Shown here in pieces: positions 8,496-17,532 of a stretch of 35,795 nucleotides of DNA. The DNA is from an uncultured Fidelibacterota bacterium (lineage in GTDB: Bacteria > Marinisomatota > Marinisomatia > Marinisomatales > UBA1611), in assembly GCA_913043185.1 (NCBI GenBank), contig CAJWMI010000006.1:1-35795 (forward strand). Direction: 5' to 3'. Position numbers and translations under genes: made by a program. The notes below the pieces were generated by a model, which had not been told where the DNA came from, did no database searches, and saw only the letters and a list, made by a program, of their open reading frames with translations. Within the stretch, counting starts at the first letter, position 1. Each line of letters begins with the position of its first letter.

Positions 8496-8569
8496 TGGGC
8501 GATGAGGGATTCGAACTCTCGACCTCTACGATGTCACCGTAGCGCTCTAACCAACTGAGCTAATCGCCC
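8496..8569 (-). tRNA. tRNA-Val (anticodon GAC)
   Basis: A 74-base cloverleaf: acceptor stem GGGCGAT/ATCGCCC, D arm GCTC-AGTTGGTTA-GAGC, anticodon stem CTACG/CGTAG enclosing the loop GTGACAT (U33, anticodon GAC, A37), a five-base variable loop, and a T arm with the canonical TTCGAAT loop. GAC decodes GUC and GUU, both Val. The T stem GAGAG/CCCTC has one A-C mismatch at the fourth pair. The 3' end reads discriminator A followed by CA, so the CCA is not encoded in full. It lies between ctp and thrS on the same strand and is probably processed from the mRNA. Confidence 0.93.
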
Positions 8570-8619
8570 TTTATTTGAAATTACATAATTCCTTAGCAGT
8601 TGATAATGAATCCTCTATG

Positions 8620-10263
8620 CTAATGATGGATAAATACTTCACGATAGACAAATGGATCATCCAGAATATCCATTGCCTTAATAATATCTTCATCTATTGT
8701 TTGAGAAACTTTCATTCTACCTTTTTCACCATCAAATTGTTTTGCAAACTCCATTAACATCCATTGTTTGATATCTTCATTCTCACGATCAAACTGAGTA
8801 ATTGCCTTTTCTTCAAAATATGAATCTAGAAGCTCTATTGCTCCTGAAATTGATATATTATTACTATCTAAACTCATCAATGTTTCTCTAGTATCTATAT
8901 AATTATTTTCTCCATCTAGCTTAATATTTAGATCTTCTTCATGATTCATAATGTATTCTTCTAGCCTGTCTAAAAGAATCGGATCATTATTTACTTCATC
9001 AAACGATTGATACATATGTTTATTTTTCTGCACGTATGAGAAAAATAAACCTTTGCGCAGACAGGCGAGAAGAATGGGCTTTCTTTTCTTTGATTCAATC
9101 ACATAATCAGGAGTTATACCACCACCACCTTTAACCGTTCTACCACCTATTGTTTCAAATAGTGTATCTAAAGAAACTGAATCGGCTAATATTTCATCAG
9201 GTAAATAACCAGATTTTTGTATAAGCCTACCACTTGGTATATAATATTTTGCAGTGGTGACCTTAAGAGCTTTGTTCCTGTCTATATTATAAACTGTTTG
9301 AACTAAACCTTTACCAAATGACTGTCTACCTATCACTACTCCTCTATCTAAATCTTGAACAACACCAGCTACTATTTCACTAGCAGAGGCGCTACCACCA
9401 TTAATTAACACAGCAATCTGAATATCATCAGGCACAATCGGGTCATTCTTACTATAGTATTTTTTCTTTGACTGTTTTGCCCTACCATCTGTCCAAACTA
9501 GCAATTCTTTTTTCTTAATAAACATGTCAAGTATTGAAACAGCTGAATTAAGCAGGCCACCAGGATTATCTCTTAGATCAAGAATAATACTAGTTAAATC
9601 ATTACTCATTAAACTATTAATCGCCTTTTCAACTTCAGGAGAAGAATTTTTTGAAAATCTTGTAAGTCTTATATACCCGATTGACTCATCTAACATACCA
9701 AAATAACTGACATCTTTTACAGGGATATCTGCTCTAGTAAGAGTGAAATCAATGGGCTCTTCCTCGTTAAACCTCTCTATAGATAAAATTACTTTAGTGC
9801 CCTTTTTCCCGCGAATTAGCTTAGCAGCGTCATCCATAGACATTGATTCGGTAACTTTCCCATCAATTTTTATTAGCACATCGCCAGCTAGTATACCTGC
9901 TCGTTTAGCAGGTGAATTTTCTGTTGGTGCTATTACAGTGATTACATTATCTCTTTTTCCTATCTGAATTCCGACTCCCCCGTATTTTCCATTGGTTATC
10001 ATATCCAATCCACTTTTTTGATCATCAACCAGATATACTGTATAGGGATCCAGATCAGATAACATATTATCAATACTCATTTTCGTAAACTTTTCTAGAT
10101 TTATATCATCAACATAATGTGTAATCAGATACTTGTAGACATTGTTTATGGTCCGCTGACTATCTTTTATTTTTCTATATATGTCATCCTTTTTTGCCGC
10201 AATTGCAATAACAGAAAAAACAATAATTAATATTGTTTTAGTATTTATTTTAAATCTATTCAA
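8620..10263 (-). CDS. ctpA: S41 family carboxy-terminal processing protease (CtpA/Prc type)
   Basis: A periplasmic or membrane-anchored serine protease that trims or degrades proteins from the C-terminus. The N-terminus (residues ~9-24) is a hydrophobic signal or anchor segment. A PDZ domain covers ~95-165 (GGVGIQIG and SPAKRAGILAGDVLIKIDG), followed by the S41 protease core with LDLRDNPGGLL. The catalytic dyad is visible as Ser293 in GGSASASEI and Lys318 in SFGKGLVQ, separated by 25 residues as in known CtpA enzymes. A C-terminal helical extension of about 150 residues follows. The start overlaps the tmk stop by eight bases. Substrate unknown. Confidence 0.95.
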   Translation of the reverse strand: MNRFKINTKTILIIVFSVIAIAAKKDDIYRKIKDSQRTINNVYKYLITHYVDDINLEKFTKMSIDNMLSDLDPYTVYLVDDQKSGLDMITNGKYGGVGIQIGKRDNVITVIAPTENSPAKRAGILAGDVLIKIDGKVTESMSMDDAAKLIRGKKGTKVILSIERFNEEEPIDFTLTRADIPVKDVSYFGMLDESIGYIRLTRFSKNSSPEVEKAINSLMSNDLTSIILDLRDNPGGLLNSAVSILDMFIKKKELLVWTDGRAKQSKKKYYSKNDPIVPDDIQIAVLINGGSASASEIVAGVVQDLDRGVVIGRQSFGKGLVQTVYNIDRNKALKVTTAKYYIPSGRLIQKSGYLPDEILADSVSLDTLFETIGGRTVKGGGGITPDYVIESKKRKPILLACLRKGLFFSYVQKNKHMYQSFDEVNNDPILLDRLEEYIMNHEEDLNIKLDGENNYIDTRETLMSLDSNNISISGAIELLDSYFEEKAITQFDRENEDIKQWMLMEFAKQFDGEKGRMKVSQTIDEDIIKAMDILDDPFVYREVFIHH

Positions 10264-10900
10264 AAGATGTCCTATTGATAATTTCTTTCCATATTAAATC
10301 AGAAATTTCTTTGATACTTAACTTACCATCTATAAGTACACAACGATTACTAAAATTATTAATTATTTCTAAATATTTATTTCTTATTTCATTTTGAAAT
10401 TCTAGTCCAGCTTTCTCAATCCGATCATCGGAAATATTATTTCTTCTTTGCAATCCAATATCAGTGTCAACGTCAATATAAAAAGTTACATCTGGTTGAA
10501 TACCAAATGTTGCAAAATCATTTAATCTAACAAGCCAATCTAGGTCAATACCTCTTCCGCCGCCTTGGTAAGCTAAAGTTGAATCTGAATACCGATCTGC
10601 GATAACCCATTTCCCAGACTTAAGTTCTGGGATTATTATATTTTTTGTTAGCTGTGCTCTGCTAGCGCACATCAACATAGCCTCAGTCCTGCTAGACATT
10701 TCTTCAGCACTATCATCTAATAAAATTTTTCTAATTTCCTCAGAAATTTTGGTACCGCCCGGTTCTCTTACAATACATGTTTCGATCGATTTTGAATTAA
10801 GTTTCTCAATAAGCAGTCTAGCCTGAGTCGATTTTCCCGATCCATCTATCCCTTCGAATGATATAAAATATGATTTATTCAAAATATACGTTCTTATCAT
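10256..10900 (-). CDS. tmk: Thymidylate kinase
   Basis: Phosphorylates dTMP to dTDP for DNA synthesis. The P-loop FEGIDGSGKSTQ lies near the N-terminus, followed by the REPGGT motif that carries the catalytic DR-like element for dTMP binding, VIADRYSDSTLAYQGGGRG (lid and substrate region) and DVTFYIDVD. The start is uncertain: ATG at 10900 (giving MIRTYILNKSYF...), TTG at 10882 (giving a family-typical start five residues before the conserved FISFEG) and GTG at 10927 are all in frame. All three overlap the 3' end of rsmI. I chose the only ATG. The downstream end overlaps ctpA by eight bases, indicating coupled translation. Confidence 0.95.
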   Translation of the reverse strand: MIRTYILNKSYFISFEGIDGSGKSTQARLLIEKLNSKSIETCIVREPGGTKISEEIRKILLDDSAEEMSSRTEAMLMCASRAQLTKNIIIPELKSGKWVIADRYSDSTLAYQGGGRGIDLDWLVRLNDFATFGIQPDVTFYIDVDTDIGLQRRNNISDDRIEKAGLEFQNEIRNKYLEIINNFSNRCVLIDGKLSIKEISDLIWKEIINRTSFE

Positions 10901-11573
10901 CTTTACCAATAAGCAAGACGCATTCACCTTTTAACTTTTTTCTATTTAATAAATCCAATAAACTGGATAAAGTTCCTCTAATCTTCTCTTCATGAATCTT
11001 TGTCAATTCTCTGCAAATAACAGCAGGACGGTCACCGATAATATCTAGTATTTGTTTAATAGTTCTATTTAACCTCAATGTATTTTCGTATATAATAATA
11101 GTCCCCGACTCATTTATAAAATTTTCTAATCTTTTTTTTCGACCTTTTTTTGGTGGTAAAAACCCTTCAAATATAAACCTATCTGTTGGCAAACCAGAGG
11201 ATACTAGTGAGGCCAAAACTGCAGATGGTCCTGGTATAGACTCTATATTACACCCAACTTTTATCGCCTGCCTAACTAATTTATATGCTGGGTCAGATAT
11301 CGCCGGAGTTCCTGCGTCTGTAATAACAGCAACCTGATGACCGCTTAATAGATTTTCTGTTATTTTCTGTATTTTTTGATATTTATTATGTTCGTAATAG
11401 CTAATCATTTTAGTTTTAATATCATAATTAGATAATAAAATCCTAGATCTACGCGTGTCTTCTGCAGCAATAATATCTACGGTTTTTAATATTTCCACAG
11501 CCCTATATGTAATATCGGCTAGATTACCAATAGGAGTAGAGACGATATAAAGAGTTCCTAGTTTATTCGTCAA
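10875..11573 (-). CDS. rsmI: 16S rRNA (cytidine1402-2'-O)-methyltransferase RsmI
   Basis: RsmI methylates the ribose of C1402 in the decoding centre of 16S rRNA using S-adenosylmethionine. The tetrapyrrole methylase fold is clear: LYIVSTPIGNLADITYRA at the start, AAEDTRRSRILL, VAVITDAGTPAISDPAYKLV and the IPGPSAVLASLVSSGLPTDRFIFEGFLP segment. At 232 residues it ends soon after the methylase domain (GECVLLIGKDD); the E. coli protein is about 50 residues longer, so the C-terminal extension is lacking here, as in many short homologues. It follows the lysine aminotransferase gene with no real gap, and tmk begins inside its 3' end. Confidence 0.95.
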   Translation of the reverse strand: MTNKLGTLYIVSTPIGNLADITYRAVEILKTVDIIAAEDTRRSRILLSNYDIKTKMISYYEHNKYQKIQKITENLLSGHQVAVITDAGTPAISDPAYKLVRQAIKVGCNIESIPGPSAVLASLVSSGLPTDRFIFEGFLPPKKGRKKRLENFINESGTIIIYENTLRLNRTIKQILDIIGDRPAVICRELTKIHEEKIRGTLSSLLDLLNRKKLKGECVLLIGKDDKNVYFE

Positions 11574-11574
11574 T

Positions 11575-12885
11575 TTATAAACTATTTAAAGAATTTCTTA
11601 TAGCGCCGATACCAATATCAATCTCTTCTTTATGAATATTTAAATGAGGTCTGAATCTTATCGATTTATTACCAGAACCAAGAACAATCACCTTATTTTT
11701 CATTAAGATTGATGATAGACTGTCTCTTGCTTTAGCATTAGGTAAATCAAAAGCGCAAAACAATCCTCTTCCTCTTGCATTAGATACTATATCAGAATAA
11801 TCATTCTGCAGTACAATTAACTGATTTAGAAGATATTCGCCATTTTCCTTGGCCTTACTTACAAGATTTTCTTTTTCAATTATTTCAAGATAAATAGTAA
11901 ACCTCACCATATCAACTAGATTTCCACCCCATGTAGAGTTTATCCTGCTAGACTCGTGAAAGACATTATTATCTACCTCATCAATACGATCCCCTGCAAA
12001 AATGCCACAACACTGAGTTTTTTTACCAAAACTGATAATATCTGGCCTTGCTTCATTAGGAAAATGCTGGTGGGCCCACATTTTACCGGTTATTCCGGCA
12101 CCAGACTGAACCTCATCATATATTAGTAGAATATCATTTTCTAAACAAATATCTTTCAAACAGATCAAAAATTCTGATCGGAAATGATTATCACCACCTT
12201 CACCTTGAATTGGCTCAATGATCATACATGCTATATCGTTTGGATTTTCTATTATAGCTTCTTTTACTTCATTTATTGATTTCTTTTCTCTGTCTATTAC
12301 ATCTTGAAGATTGTTTTCATCTAAAGGAAAATGAATATATGGGGTAGAAACTCTTGGCCAATTAAACTTAGGATAATATTTTACTTTTCTAGGATCAGGA
12401 GAGTCCGTAAGCGAAAGTGTGTAGCCCGATCTGCCGTGAAAACACTTTTCAAAGTGTAATACCTGAGATCCTAGTTCTCCATTACCACTTGCAATGTTTT
12501 TTCTTACTTTCCAATCAAAAGCTGTTTTTAGTGCATTTTCAACGGCGAGCGTTCCCCCAGAAACATAAAAAGAATATGGTAGATAATCCGGCTGCGCAAC
12601 TCTTCCCATCGTCTCTACAAACTCAGCCATAGCAATAGAATAAATATCAGAGTTTGTAGGTTTATTAATCGCGCTAGCCATCAGCCTTTTTTTATTCTTT
12701 AAAACATACGGATGATTATACCCTACAGATAATGAAGCAAACATAGAAAATAAGTCTAAATATTCATCTCCGGTTGTTCCATCCACTAGCCAACTACCAT
12801 GACTTTTATCTAAATCAATAACCGGCGACATTCCATCAGCAAGCATATGATTGCCGATAATATTATGTACATCCGAATATTTCAT
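11575..12885 (-). CDS. lat: L-lysine 6-aminotransferase (lysine epsilon-aminotransferase)
   Basis: A class III PLP aminotransferase that moves the epsilon-amino group of lysine to 2-oxoglutarate, giving 2-aminoadipate 6-semialdehyde. Recognised by NIIGNHMLADG near the N-terminus, DLDKSHGSW, the PLP phosphate loop YVSGGTLAVENALK, IIEPIQGEGGDNHFR, the IYDEVQSG Asp, and the SFGKKTQCCGIFAG segment whose first Lys (about residue 288) is the Schiff-base lysine, matching mycobacterial Lat. STWGGNLVDMVR is also typical. The ATG at 12885 lies one base past the stop codon of the dehydrogenase gene; a longer frame from 12921 would overlap that gene and add non-conserved residues. The next enzyme of the pathway is encoded immediately upstream, making a lysine-catabolism pair. 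Confidence 0.92.
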   Translation of the reverse strand: MKYSDVHNIIGNHMLADGMSPVIDLDKSHGSWLVDGTTGDEYLDLFSMFASLSVGYNHPYVLKNKKRLMASAINKPTNSDIYSIAMAEFVETMGRVAQPDYLPYSFYVSGGTLAVENALKTAFDWKVRKNIASGNGELGSQVLHFEKCFHGRSGYTLSLTDSPDPRKVKYYPKFNWPRVSTPYIHFPLDENNLQDVIDREKKSINEVKEAIIENPNDIACMIIEPIQGEGGDNHFRSEFLICLKDICLENDILLIYDEVQSGAGITGKMWAHQHFPNEARPDIISFGKKTQCCGIFAGDRIDEVDNNVFHESSRINSTWGGNLVDMVRFTIYLEIIEKENLVSKAKENGEYLLNQLIVLQNDYSDIVSNARGRGLFCAFDLPNAKARDSLSSILMKNKVIVLGSGNKSIRFRPHLNIHKEEIDIGIGAIRNSLNSL

Positions 12886-12886
12886 A

Positions 12887-14413
12887 TTAGTCTTTGATAT
12901 TAAACTCAATCCCTTGAGCAAGAGGAAGATCAGATCCCCAGTTTATCGTATTGGTCTGTCTTCTCATGTATTGTTTCCATGAGTCTGATCCAGATTCTCG
13001 ACCTCCGCCAGTTTCTTTTTCACCGCCAAAAGCTCCACCAATCTCGGCTCCTGAAGTCCCAATGTTAATATTTGCGATACCGCAGTCACTACCAATAGAG
13101 GATAAAAAAGTTTCAGCGTTCTTAATATTTAGAGTAAACATTGCGGAAGAAAGCCCTTGTGGAACATCATTATGCATTCTAATAGCCTCAGACAGATCTT
13201 TGTATTTCATTAAATACAAAATAGGCGTAAAAGTTTCCTCCTGAACAATATCCCAATGGTTTTCTGCCTCTATAATTACAGGTTCAACGTGTGTTCCTTT
13301 TCCAGGAACCTCGTTACCCCCATAGTGTAACTTACCACCGTGTTCTTTTGCTCTTTCAATAGCAGTAAAATGATCCTTTACTGCATTCTCATTAACCAAT
13401 GGTCCCATCAGCGTACCATCATTCAATGGATCTCCAATGCTAACCTGATTATAGGCGGAAATAACTTTGTCTAGTAGACAATCAAATATATTTTCATGTA
13501 CTATAACTCTACGGGTACTAGTACACCGCTGACCTGCTGTGCCAACAGCACCAAAGACTATTGCTGGAACAACCATTTCCATATCCGCTGTTTCATCTAC
13601 AATGATACAATTATTACCACCTAATTCTAAAATTGTTTTTCCAAACCTAGATGAAACAACCTCGTTTACATGTTTTCCCATTCTTGTTGAGCCTGTAAAC
13701 GATATCAATGGAACTTTATTATCTTGAATTAATGTTTCGCCTATAGTTGAACCTCCACCTATGACCAGACTAAAAATACCTGGTACGCCATTCGACTTTA
13801 ATACTTCATTGCAAATATGTTGCACCGCTATGGCACATAGAGGGGTCTGAGAAGATGGCTTCCATATAGTTGTGTTTCCACAGATTGCAGCGATGAATGC
13901 ATTCCAACTCCATACCGCAACGGGAAAATTAAAGGCAGTTATTACACCAACAGGTCCTATTGGATGCCACTGCTCATACATTCTATGTTGAACTCTCTCG
14001 GAGTGCATTGTCTTTCCATATAACATACGTGACTGGCCAACAGCAAAATCCGCAATATCGATCATTTCCTGAACTTCTCCATCACCCTCCTGTTTTATCT
14101 TTCCCATTTCAAGGGAAACTAAGCTACCTAGTTTATCCTTATAGTCTCTTAATGCGTTACCCATTTCTCTAACCAGGTCACCACGAACAGGTGCTGGCAC
14201 CTTGCGCCATTCATGAAAAGCATCTTTTGATTTTTTTATAATAATATTATACTCATCTACAGTGGCCTCATACACCGTTGCTATTTTTTCACCATTCGAA
14301 GGGTTATAGGATTCAATTATTTTTGTATCAGTCTTTTCTATCCAGCCATCAGGACCAGAGCAGGAACCAAAATTATTCTTCTCTATACTTAAACTATTTA
14401 ATATATCGTTCAT
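12887..14413 (-). CDS. ALDH7-type alpha-aminoadipate semialdehyde dehydrogenase
   Basis: An NAD(P)-dependent aldehyde dehydrogenase of 508 residues. The overall pattern ([82 protein letters not shown]) is that of the ALDH7/antiquitin family, which oxidises 2-aminoadipate 6-semialdehyde to 2-aminoadipate. The catalytic residues are visible: Glu263 in LELGGNN and Cys297 in GQRCTSTRR. With the lysine aminotransferase one base downstream it forms a two-step route from lysine to 2-aminoadipate. Other semialdehydes are possible substrates, but the pairing supports this one. Confidence 0.9.
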   Translation of the reverse strand: MNDILNSLSIEKNNFGSCSGPDGWIEKTDTKIIESYNPSNGEKIATVYEATVDEYNIIIKKSKDAFHEWRKVPAPVRGDLVREMGNALRDYKDKLGSLVSLEMGKIKQEGDGEVQEMIDIADFAVGQSRMLYGKTMHSERVQHRMYEQWHPIGPVGVITAFNFPVAVWSWNAFIAAICGNTTIWKPSSQTPLCAIAVQHICNEVLKSNGVPGIFSLVIGGGSTIGETLIQDNKVPLISFTGSTRMGKHVNEVVSSRFGKTILELGGNNCIIVDETADMEMVVPAIVFGAVGTAGQRCTSTRRVIVHENIFDCLLDKVISAYNQVSIGDPLNDGTLMGPLVNENAVKDHFTAIERAKEHGGKLHYGGNEVPGKGTHVEPVIIEAENHWDIVQEETFTPILYLMKYKDLSEAIRMHNDVPQGLSSAMFTLNIKNAETFLSSIGSDCGIANINIGTSGAEIGGAFGGEKETGGGRESGSDSWKQYMRRQTNTINWGSDLPLAQGIEFNIKD

Positions 14414-14428
14414 AACAAAATTACCTTA

Positions 14429-15760
14429 TTATAGTGACGCCACCACCAATTTCACAGCATCCGAAAGTTGATCAATCTGTTCACTAGTGATCGTAAGTGC
14501 TGGAGCTAGTCTTACAGTTGTATGATGCGTTTCTTTTGCATAAACACCATGATCTAAGAGGCCTACAGATACTTTGTGACCATCTAATCTATCATCGTCA
14601 AACATTTCAAACGCTGTTAATAAACCTTTACCTCTGACTTCCATTATTTTATCTGGATATTGTTCTTTTATCTGGTTGAGGTTTTGCATCAATTGATGAC
14701 CTCGAATTTTTGCACTTTCAGCTAGATTAGCATCAACCATAACCTTGATAGCATATGTTCCAACTACAGACGCAAGAGGATATCCGCCAAAGGTTGAACC
14801 CTCTGATCCTGGTGTTAACACGCTTAATACATCATCCCTACCAGCTACAAAAGAAACAGGTAAAACTCCGCCGCCGGCAGCCTTTCCACAGCCCATAATA
14901 TCCGGCTTAACACCAAATAACTGGTGAGCAAAATTCTCTCCAGTACGACCAAATCCGGTCTGAACCTCATCCATAGAAAGAAGAATATTATATTTTTTAC
15001 ATAGCTTAGAGACCCTTGAAAAATAATCATCATCAGGAACAATGACACCTGCTTCGCCCTGTATTGGCTCAACCATAAATGCTGCTATATATTCACCCTT
15101 TTCTTGAAACAACCTTTCAAGCGAGCCAACATCATTGTATGGAACTAACTCTATACCCGGAACAAAAGGACCAAAGTTTTCTTTAGATTCAGGATCATCT
15201 GAAAAAGATACAGCCGCAAGAGATCTACCATGAAAATTCCCTTTAGCGCCTACAATAATTGCTTTCCCATCCGGGATACCTTTTACCTCATATCCCCACC
15301 TTCTACATATTTTAAAAGAGAGTTCCCAAGATTCTACACCCGCAACTTTAGGAATAACTCTGTCCATCTCAGTAATAGCTGTCGCAGATAATAAAAAGGC
15401 GCTCATGTATTTATGGCGTATTGACCTAGGAACAGTGGGTAATTTTTCTTGGTCTAAGTGTCGAATAACCGCATCGACAATAGTCTGATTTAATTGTCCC
15501 TGGTTTACCGCTGAATAGCAACAAAGACCATCTAAAATTTCAGATTCAATATATTTATTAATATCATCAGGGTCGGGTTTTCTGGCAATTAAAGTAGAGG
15601 AGTCTTTTACTTTTGAAATGACAACATTTTCCAGAGGGGCATAATTCTGACCACCTTTTTCTTTTTCTATAGACTCATGCTCATCTGGAGACAATTCTCC
15701 AATACATATACCATTGACAGTTAGACTATCACCATAACCACTGATTGATACTTTAGACAT
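14429..15760 (-). CDS. rocD: Ornithine aminotransferase-like class III aminotransferase (divergent)
   Basis: A 443-residue PLP enzyme most like ornithine delta-aminotransferase, which makes glutamate 5-semialdehyde from ornithine. OAT hallmarks are YSAVNQG (residues 82-88), RRWGYEVKGIP, GNFHGRSLAAVS, FGPFVPGIELVPYND, EPIQGEAGVIVPD, the DEVQTGFGRTG Asp (~264), the Schiff-base Lys at ~293 in CGKAAGGGVLPVSFV, and GSTFGGYPLA. It has an N-terminal extension of ~30 residues and unusual changes: QLNQ where OATs have HCHP after YSAVNQG, and VAG instead of NTG in the phosphate-binding loop. It may be a subfamily with an altered substrate. Its stop is 15 bases before the ALDH7 gene and its start 44 bases after the membrane block. 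Confidence 0.82.
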   Translation of the reverse strand: MSKVSISGYGDSLTVNGICIGELSPDEHESIEKEKGGQNYAPLENVVISKVKDSSTLIARKPDPDDINKYIESEILDGLCCYSAVNQGQLNQTIVDAVIRHLDQEKLPTVPRSIRHKYMSAFLLSATAITEMDRVIPKVAGVESWELSFKICRRWGYEVKGIPDGKAIIVGAKGNFHGRSLAAVSFSDDPESKENFGPFVPGIELVPYNDVGSLERLFQEKGEYIAAFMVEPIQGEAGVIVPDDDYFSRVSKLCKKYNILLSMDEVQTGFGRTGENFAHQLFGVKPDIMGCGKAAGGGVLPVSFVAGRDDVLSVLTPGSEGSTFGGYPLASVVGTYAIKVMVDANLAESAKIRGHQLMQNLNQIKEQYPDKIMEVRGKGLLTAFEMFDDDRLDGHKVSVGLLDHGVYAKETHHTTVRLAPALTITSEQIDQLSDAVKLVVASL

Positions 15761-15804
15761 ACTATATTTTTATTATTTTACTGATAAGTATGAAAAAAAA
15801 ATCA

Positions 15805-16674
15805 TTATTCTTCTTCTTGTACAGAATCTTGATCCGTGTCAGCTATTTGTGACTTATTTTCTTTATCCTGATAAGATGCATATCCAAGTATTGCAATTAC
15901 CCCTATTAATACCCAAATAGTAGCATGATGATATTCAGTACTAGAAAATTTAATTAGATCATTAAATCTGCCAATCAATAGAGAAATTCGTCCCATTACA
16001 GCAAATCCAAAAGAGGCGCCAAAACTTATCATCAAGAAATATATACCAACCTTTGAAGCTTTGCCTAATAATCCGGTATGTTCTTTAGAAAAATAAAAAT
16101 ATAATAATCCACAAATTGTTCCAACAATGATTATCATATTGTTAAAGACGGATGGTTCAGATAATGAAAAGAACGGCAAACTAGAATTAAAAATATTTAC
16201 TGCTGTACCCTTTATTTGGCCTATAACATTCGAATTTAAATAACCATAGGCTCTTAATCCTGCTGCCATTCCCACAGTATAAGCAATACCCCAGCGAGCA
16301 AACCAATTTATACTTGGAATTAGACTCAATAACATCATTATGCCAAGAGCTAAAGGAATCAAATATATGAAGTGTTGATCGTGCCCCTTATCTATTCCAC
16401 CTTCCGGAAACACAGAGCTAGAAATAAAACTCAATAGGTTGTAGATAAAAGGCGTAGCACTATCAGGACCATATACCTTAGCCGGAAATAATCTACCGAA
16501 AAGGTTTGGCTGAATCTGAGTCCAAAAAAATATAGCAGTCCAATACCCTGCTGATACACCAACAAACAAGTGTTCTGCTGTTTTATAAAAAGGATTATCC
16601 TTGTAGAGGTAAGAAAAAATACCAATTGTTAAGAAAACAGCTACCCATGCTCCAAGTATTGTTGAAAATTCCAT
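15805..16674 (-). CDS. Polytopic membrane protein of the MutL/DUF6754 block (last gene)
   Basis: A 289-residue protein I do not recognise by family name. It has about seven hydrophobic segments (roughly residues 7-24, 36-54, 100-122, 130-147, 180-197, 207-230 and 250-268) and an acidic cytoplasmic-looking tail ending DQDSVQEEE. Conserved-looking features are the FYKTAEHLFVGVSAGYWTAIFFW segment at 30-52 (split by a loop) and RWGIAYTVGMAAGLRAYGYL around 130. The start ATG follows the previous gene by nine bases, and the whole block from 22496 down is tightly spaced. A role as a membrane subunit of the same complex, or as a transporter part, is inferred from context. Confidence 0.85.
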   Translation of the reverse strand: MEFSTILGAWVAVFLTIGIFSYLYKDNPFYKTAEHLFVGVSAGYWTAIFFWTQIQPNLFGRLFPAKVYGPDSATPFIYNLLSFISSSVFPEGGIDKGHDQHFIYLIPLALGIMMLLSLIPSINWFARWGIAYTVGMAAGLRAYGYLNSNVIGQIKGTAVNIFNSSLPFFSLSEPSVFNNMIIIVGTICGLLYFYFSKEHTGLLGKASKVGIYFLMISFGASFGFAVMGRISLLIGRFNDLIKFSSTEYHHATIWVLIGVIAILGYASYQDKENKSQIADTDQDSVQEEE

Positions 16675-16683
16675 AATCCCTAA

Positions 16684-17529
16684 TTAATACTTTTTAGACC
16701 TATTTCTCTCAATAAAAAAAGAGACATTGCCTAGAATGATAAATAAAACAATGACAAGATGTGCTACAGACTGAGCATCCATACCACTAGTGGCTGTGCC
16801 TTTCTGATTAATCAGAGCCTCGTACTCAGCCGCACCAGGCATCCCAGCTAAGACACCAACCATCTGACCAGCCTGCACATAAGGCATCACCTCATTAACC
16901 TGAATAGATGTCACACCAGAGGCCATTGGAATACCCGTTGGATCAGAGGCATACTGTACCCATTCAATGGTACCTGGAAATCCAGCTGATGAGCTAAATA
17001 AAAAATCAAAATCCTTAAAATTATTGATTCCTTTCATCAGTGGTATTTCATCAATTTTTTTCTGATACACATCAACCGTATATAGTTTCCTAAGATTACT
17101 AACAATACCTTTTACTACGGCCTCATTTCCTGGTCTAAATCCAAGAAACACATAGTCAATGCCATATGTTTTATTAAATTCCTGTTTAGCAACCTGGTTT
17201 ATTGCATCCTGGGCCATAAACTGACCATCAGGCCATAGGCATGTGATGAATACTTTATGATCATTCTTGAATAAATGCCTGAGAATACTGATTGTCATTG
17301 GATGGTTTTCAGGCCTTGTACTTGGACTATACTCTACAGAAAGCAACACCTTTGATCCAACTGGTAATTTTTCTATGGAATCATACACATTCTTAGTTGT
17401 ATCAGTGGGCCTAATAGGCAGCCCTACAGGAATAAGCAAAGGAACTATAACCACTGATGCTATGATAAGAAAAATCCATCGCCTGTCGATACTACCAATT
17501 TTTAAAAATGTATTTTGAATCTTACTCAT
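16684..17529 (-). CDS. Double-anchored protein with a probable extracytoplasmic alpha/beta domain
   Basis: A 281-residue protein with one membrane helix at ~18-37 (after a basic N-terminus), a soluble domain at ~40-250, and a second helix at ~253-273 followed by the basic tail ERNRSKKY. Positive charges at both ends put both termini inside, so the soluble domain should be outside the membrane. The domain alternates beta strands and helices (VLLSVEYSPSTRPENHP, HKVFITCLWPDGQF, YVFLGFRPGNEAV, DFLFSSSAGFPGTIEWVQY) as in a Rossmann-like or binding-protein fold. No catalytic motif or known family is evident to me. It lies in the middle of the tightly packed block and has three- and nine-base gaps to its neighbours. 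Confidence 0.85.
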   Translation of the reverse strand: MSKIQNTFLKIGSIDRRWIFLIIASVVIVPLLIPVGLPIRPTDTTKNVYDSIEKLPVGSKVLLSVEYSPSTRPENHPMTISILRHLFKNDHKVFITCLWPDGQFMAQDAINQVAKQEFNKTYGIDYVFLGFRPGNEAVVKGIVSNLRKLYTVDVYQKKIDEIPLMKGINNFKDFDFLFSSSAGFPGTIEWVQYASDPTGIPMASGVTSIQVNEVMPYVQAGQMVGVLAGMPGAAEYEALINQKGTATSGMDAQSVAHLVIVLFIILGNVSFFIERNRSKKY

Positions 17530-17532
17530 CTT

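Noticed and set aside
12886..12921. An earlier start for the lysine aminotransferase at 12921
   Set aside because: It would overlap the aldehyde dehydrogenase gene by 35 bases and add residues with no family conservation, whereas ATG 12885 sits one base after that gene's stop.
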